Part shown: positions 60,624 through 64,000 of the stretch, in pieces
How the letters are laid out: the number at the start of each line of letters is the position of its first letter
How positions within the stretch are numbered: the first letter of the stretch is position 1
From: Acipenser ruthenus
Lineage: Eukaryota > Chordata > Actinopteri > Acipenseriformes > Acipenseridae
Assembly: GCF_902713425.1 (NCBI RefSeq)
Contig: NC_081198.1
Location: 22,179,188-22,243,187 of the forward strand
Direction of reading: 5' to 3'
DNA length: 64,000 bases
Notes under the pieces: generated by a model
What the model was told of the DNA's origin: nothing
Seen by the model: only the letters and a program-made list of their open reading frames with translations
The model's database searches: none
Made by a program: the position numbers and the translations under genes

Positions 60624-63600
60624 TACTCTTTTATTGAGATTTTACATTTTTTACATTTACACCCATTCGTTTTTTCATTCATTTTACATTTCTTTTAAAG
60701 ATGACATTCATGCATACAGACATACATTTTGTTTTAAAAGCATTTAAAATACATTTAAAAACACCAAGACAATTGTGCTTTGTACATGGTTAAAACAGAC
60801 ACAGATTAAAATCAACATGAAAAAAACCTGTGCTGTTTTAAAAGTGACTGGAAAAAAAGAACCATCTATAAAAAACCAGTGCTTGTGAGGGCCGGGGAGT
60901 GCTCTCTAAAAAAGTGAACATAAACCTAGATCTAAAACAGGGACAGGGGAAAAGGGACAGTGTATAAACAGTGAGTTAAAATTCTAAAATTTTAAAACAC
61001 TTAAAATGTAACTTTTAATAGTTTACATTAAAAATCTTAAAGATACATAAAACAAAACAAAACAAAATCAAATAAAACATTCAAATTAAATCAAAGGTCC
61101 ATAAAACTGAAACAAAAAGACTACATAAAACCAGGGCACCGTTGAAAAACGGTCATGCCAGCTAAAAAGGGCGGAATGCTGGCATGACAAAATAAATAAA
61201 AGGCTTAGCGGTGCCCCGTAGTCCCGCTCCTAGGAGCTAGCGGTTCCAGTTTTTTCCTTTATTCCATCTTCACGTCCTGAAGTCCGGCGATCCTCCACTC
61301 CGCGCAGGCCTTGTCCTTCCCGAGGGTCCGGATGTCCAGAATTACAAAGTCCTTGATAAGAGTTTGTGCCCTTCTGGTCGTGGTGATAGTGTCTAGCTCC
61401 TGCTTGTGATAGACACAGACGTTACGGCCTTCCCACAGGATCTGCTTGACAACATTGATGACACGCCAAACGCACTTAGCTGTGCTGGTAGTGATTCCTC
61501 CCGCAGGCCCATAGAGCACAGTCTCAGCGGTCATCTTGGCCGTGTCAGCAAACCTGTTTAGGAAGACAGAGACAGAGAGCCAGACACTGCCAGCCACATC
61601 ACACTCCCAGAAGATATGGGCTGGTGTTTCTCTCTTGCGGCACTTTGCATAGGGGCATGTTTCTACTTGGGCTAGTCCCCTCCTGAACATGAACGCTCGA
61701 GTGGGGAGTGCACTGTGGACGGTGTTCCATGCTATATCCTTCTGGACATTACTGAGGCAGCTGTGAGACACATTCTCCCAGATTTTTTGGCTTTGGGTGA
61801 GGGAGAAAGTAGCTACTTTTTCAATTTCCTGGGAACCGGCAAGATATTTAGTTACAGCCTTGTATTCCCAGGAGGCCAATTTTGCTTTATCTAAGCCCAA
61901 TTTATATATAGTGTCCCTTAAGGTTCTATAATACAATGGGGGGTCCCAGGAGTACGGCACGGTGTTATCAATAGTGCAGAGGCCCAAGGCCCTGAGACAG
62001 GTGGCAAAATAGAAACGATTCATGTAACATACCTTCCTGTCCAGGGCCTGGATGTTCTTGATAGTTTGCGTGAGCCCCTGCACTCGGGTGAGCTGCACAA
62101 CGTCCGGGACCCCCTTACCTCCCTTCTTGTCGACTTTACTCAGGGTGGCTCGCTTTACCCTCTCCATCTTGCTGCCCCAGATAAAGCGGTGGATAATGCG
62201 GTCCACCACTTTTTTGGTGGTCCTGTCTGGGGGAAAGATTTTTCCTACATAAGAGAGGATGGGGAACAGTATAGACTTGGTTATTAATACTCTACCCGTC
62301 ATTGTTAAGGATCTTGTGCTCCATCCGCCAATCTTTTTACGGACCTGGTTAATGGCCGCCGTCCAGCTCTGGGCCCCCGAGCTATTGTTCTCGAAAATGA
62401 GGCCCAGAATCTTGATTTTGTCCTTTTTGACAGGGTACATGTCCGACAGTTCCCTATCTACCTGCCAATTTTTAGACACGTAGACTTCGCTCTTGGACTT
62501 ATTAATCACTGCCCCGGTCGCCGTGCAGTACTTCTCAAGGATATTACTAATCCGAGGTACCGACGATGTGTTGGTGCAAATGAGTGACACATCGTCCATA
62601 TATGCTGTTGTTTTGACCTGGACCCCGTTGGATCCAGGCAGCTGGAAACCAGTTATATTGGTATCCCTACGAATTGCCTGCAGGAGGGGTTCAATGCACA
62701 CGACATATAGCAGTGGGGATAGTGGGCAACCCTGTCTGACCCCTGACTGGATAGATATTTTACCAGTCAGGTGCCTGTTCACCAAGACTCGGGTACTAAT
62801 GTTTGTATATATGGTTTTAACCCACTCCCTAAGTCCAGGAGCGAATTTCATCTGGTCCATCACTTTGTACATATATTCATGGCTTACCCTATCGAACGCC
62901 TTCTCCTGGTCAAGGTTGAACAGGCAGAGGGGATGGTTCCGTTCTCTAGAATAAGCCAGAATGTCCCTTGTTAACATTAAAATATCCGTGATGGACCTCC
63001 CTGGGACGCCACAAGCCTGGTCGGGGCCAATGACCAAAGGGAGGTGTACTTGTAGCCGGAGCATCAGAGCTTTGGCTAGTATCTTGTAATCCACGCAAAG
63101 GAGGCTGATTGGGCGCCAATTCCGTAGATCTTTAACTTCCCCTTTCTTATGAAGGAGAGTAATTACACTCTCCCGCATAGAAGGGCCCAACCGCTTCTCC
63201 CTGTAGACCGCTCTGTAGACCTCCGCTAAATGGACTTTTAGCGTGTCCCAAAAAAGATGGTAATACTCACCCGGGATGCCATCTGGACCTGGCGTCTTAC
63301 CGGTGTTCATGGTCTTAACCGCCTGGGTGAGCTCCTCCAGCGTGAGTTCTGGGTCCTTCTCCTCCTCCTCGTCGTCCCGCACTGAGTCAGGCTCCAACTG
63401 GCTCAGGAACCACTCTATCAGGGTGTCATCTGTAGCTTTGATGTTATACAGGTCCCTATAGAAGTTCTCTACCACTTTTTTCACTCCCTCACTATCCTCT
63501 ACTATCCTCCCCCTGCTGTCGAGCATGGAGGACATCAAGTGCCGCTTCTCCCTCGTTTTCTGGAAGAAGAAGCGAGTACACTTTTCGTCTTCCTCCATTT

Positions 63601-64000
63601 TTTGCACTTTTGCATTGTGCATGACCTTTCGTTGTTCCTCCCTACAAAGCACTGAAAGATCTAGCTTGGTCTGGGCTATCTCGTCGCTTACAGGGAACCC
63701 CCGAAGCTGAAGCAGGCTCAGACGCTGGAGGGCAGCATTCAGGTATTTATATTTGGCTCTCCTTTCTTTTGCTTTCCTCTTGCCTGCTGCTATGAAATAA
63801 CCCTTAGTTCTGATTTTGACCATCTCCCACCACTCTATAGGGGAGTTGAATAGGTCACGCAAAGTGGTCCACTCAACAAGCCTGCTCTTATAGGCTGCAG
63901 CTATGGAGGGGTCATCGAGTAAGGAGGTATTTAATTTCCAGACCCCTGACCCCATCTGGGAGGTCTGAGGGACCTGCAATGTTACCTGCAGGAGCCTATG
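60624..64000 (-). mobile_element. Keno-type LINE, copy J (runs off the window)
   Basis: The 3' UTR and 914 codons of ORF2 are visible, with no break. The 3' end is at U2 nt 53/54. Its 3' UTR has the same private variants as copy A. Confidence 0.92.
61259..64000 (-). CDS. Keno ORF2, copy J: partial at window edge
   Basis: The C-terminal 913 codons and stop are visible, uninterrupted, with the RT active site YMDD and C-terminal CCHC. The endonuclease lies mostly beyond the window. One private change (Val for Ala in SK-DKKGG). Confidence 0.92.
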   Translation of the reverse strand, partial: HRLLQVTLQVPQTSQMGSGVWKLNTSLLDDPSIAAAYKSRLVEWTTLRDLFNSPIEWWEMVKIRTKGYFIAAGKRKAKERRAKYKYLNAALQRLSLLQLRGFPVSDEIAQTKLDLSVLCREEQRKVMHNAKVQKMEEDEKCTRFFFQKTREKRHLMSSMLDSRGRIVEDSEGVKKVVENFYRDLYNIKATDDTLIEWFLSQLEPDSVRDDEEEEKDPELTLEELTQAVKTMNTGKTPGPDGIPGEYYHLFWDTLKVHLAEVYRAVYREKRLGPSMRESVITLLHKKGEVKDLRNWRPISLLCVDYKILAKALMLRLQVHLPLVIGPDQACGVPGRSITDILMLTRDILAYSRERNHPLCLFNLDQEKAFDRVSHEYMYKVMDQMKFAPGLREWVKTIYTNISTRVLVNRHLTGKISIQSGVRQGCPLSPLLYVVCIEPLLQAIRRDTNITGFQLPGSNGVQVKTTAYMDDVSLICTNTSSVPRISNILEKYCTATGAVINKSKSEVYVSKNWQVDRELSDMYPVKKDKIKILGLIFENNSSGAQSWTAAINQVRKKIGGWSTRSLTMTGRVLITKSILFPILSYVGKIFPPDRTTKKVVDRIIHRFIWGSKMERVKRATLSKVDKKGGKGVPDVVQLTRVQGLTQTIKNIQALDRKVCYMNRFYFATCLRALGLCTIDNTVPYSWDPPLYYRTLRDTIYKLGLDKAKLASWEYKAVTKYLAGSQEIEKVATFSLTQSQKIWENVSHSCLSNVQKDIAWNTVHSALPTRAFMFRRGLAQVETCPYAKCRKRETPAHIFWECDVAGSVWLSVSVFLNRFADTAKMTAETVLYGPAGGITTSTAKCVWRVINVVKQILWEGRNVCVYHKQELDTITTTRRAQTLIKDFVILDIRTLGKDKACAEWRIAGLQDVKME

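Larger units (their letters stand above)
1..64000 (-). repeat. Tandem U2 snRNA gene array carrying Keno-type LINEs
   Basis: The whole window is built from two components on the minus strand: a U2 snRNA repeat unit of about 0.8 kb and copies of one LINE. Nothing else was found. Stretches between U2 genes are unit spacer (promoter, polypurine microsatellite, short 3' flank); longer stretches without an open frame are the 5' and 3' UTRs of the LINE. Units are near-identical, with few scattered substitutions, as expected under concerted evolution. Distances between consecutive U2 5' ends in uninterrupted pairs are 788 (103 to 891), 838, 788, 774, 789, 773 and 789 bp; most of the variation is in the microsatellite. 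Confidence 0.95.

Noticed and set aside
61259-63979. A shorter 906-codon protein starting at a TTG in copies F and J
   Set aside because: In J the window simply ends; in F a small deletion lies just upstream. Neither is a natural start.

Overview
The window is a head-to-tail array of spliceosomal U2 snRNA genes, all on the minus strand, heavily colonised by one U2-associated LINE. U2 is recognisable from its 5' end, the GTAGTA branch-point recognition sequence, the IIa/IIb region, the Sm site and the conserved 3' half. The metazoan snRNA promoter element (PSE) at -50 to -65, the 3' box and the Tx1-clade LINE point to a vertebrate. The LINE matches Keno, described from fish U2 genes, so a teleost or other fish is my best guess; this is inference, because no host protein-coding gene is present.

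An uninterrupted U2 unit is about 775-840 bp. In the direction of transcription it holds upstream promoter sequence (candidate distal element near -220 to -270, PSE near -57), the 189-nt U2 gene, a 3' box 11-26 nt past the gene, and a polypurine/polypyrimidine microsatellite of GAAA/GA type. I count 14 complete U2 genes, one cut by the left window edge, and eight broken by LINE insertion (one of these retains both ends).

Ten Keno copies (A-J, left to right) lie in the same orientation as U2. A full-length copy is about 6.75 kb: a roughly 740-bp 5' UTR with a hairpin, two diverged tandem repeats and three CTCF-like motifs; ORF1 (about 650 codons, three CCHC zinc knuckles); five bases; ORF2 (1147 aa: APE-type endonuclease, reverse transcriptase with YMDD, C-terminal CCHC motif); and a roughly 600-bp 3' UTR with conserved inverted repeats. 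H and I are structurally full length, and A nearly so. J runs off the window. B and C are 5'-truncated. D, E, F and G have internal deletions. ORF2 is open in D, E, H and I and as far as visible in J. ORF1 is not open in any copy, because of length changes in C/G runs or deletions.

The junctions are the most informative part. The 3' ends meet U2 at three sites (nt 34/35, 53/54 and 73/74), each at or just before TATC, or they lie in the microsatellite. In contrast, the seven copies with an original 5' end share one identical 5' junction about 285 bp upstream of the U2 start, with the same linked spacer variants. Each U2-disrupting copy among these has therefore replaced a U2 promoter and the 5' part of U2. 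Shared deletions, shared U2 variants and mosaic copies show that recombination within the array reshuffled elements after insertion.
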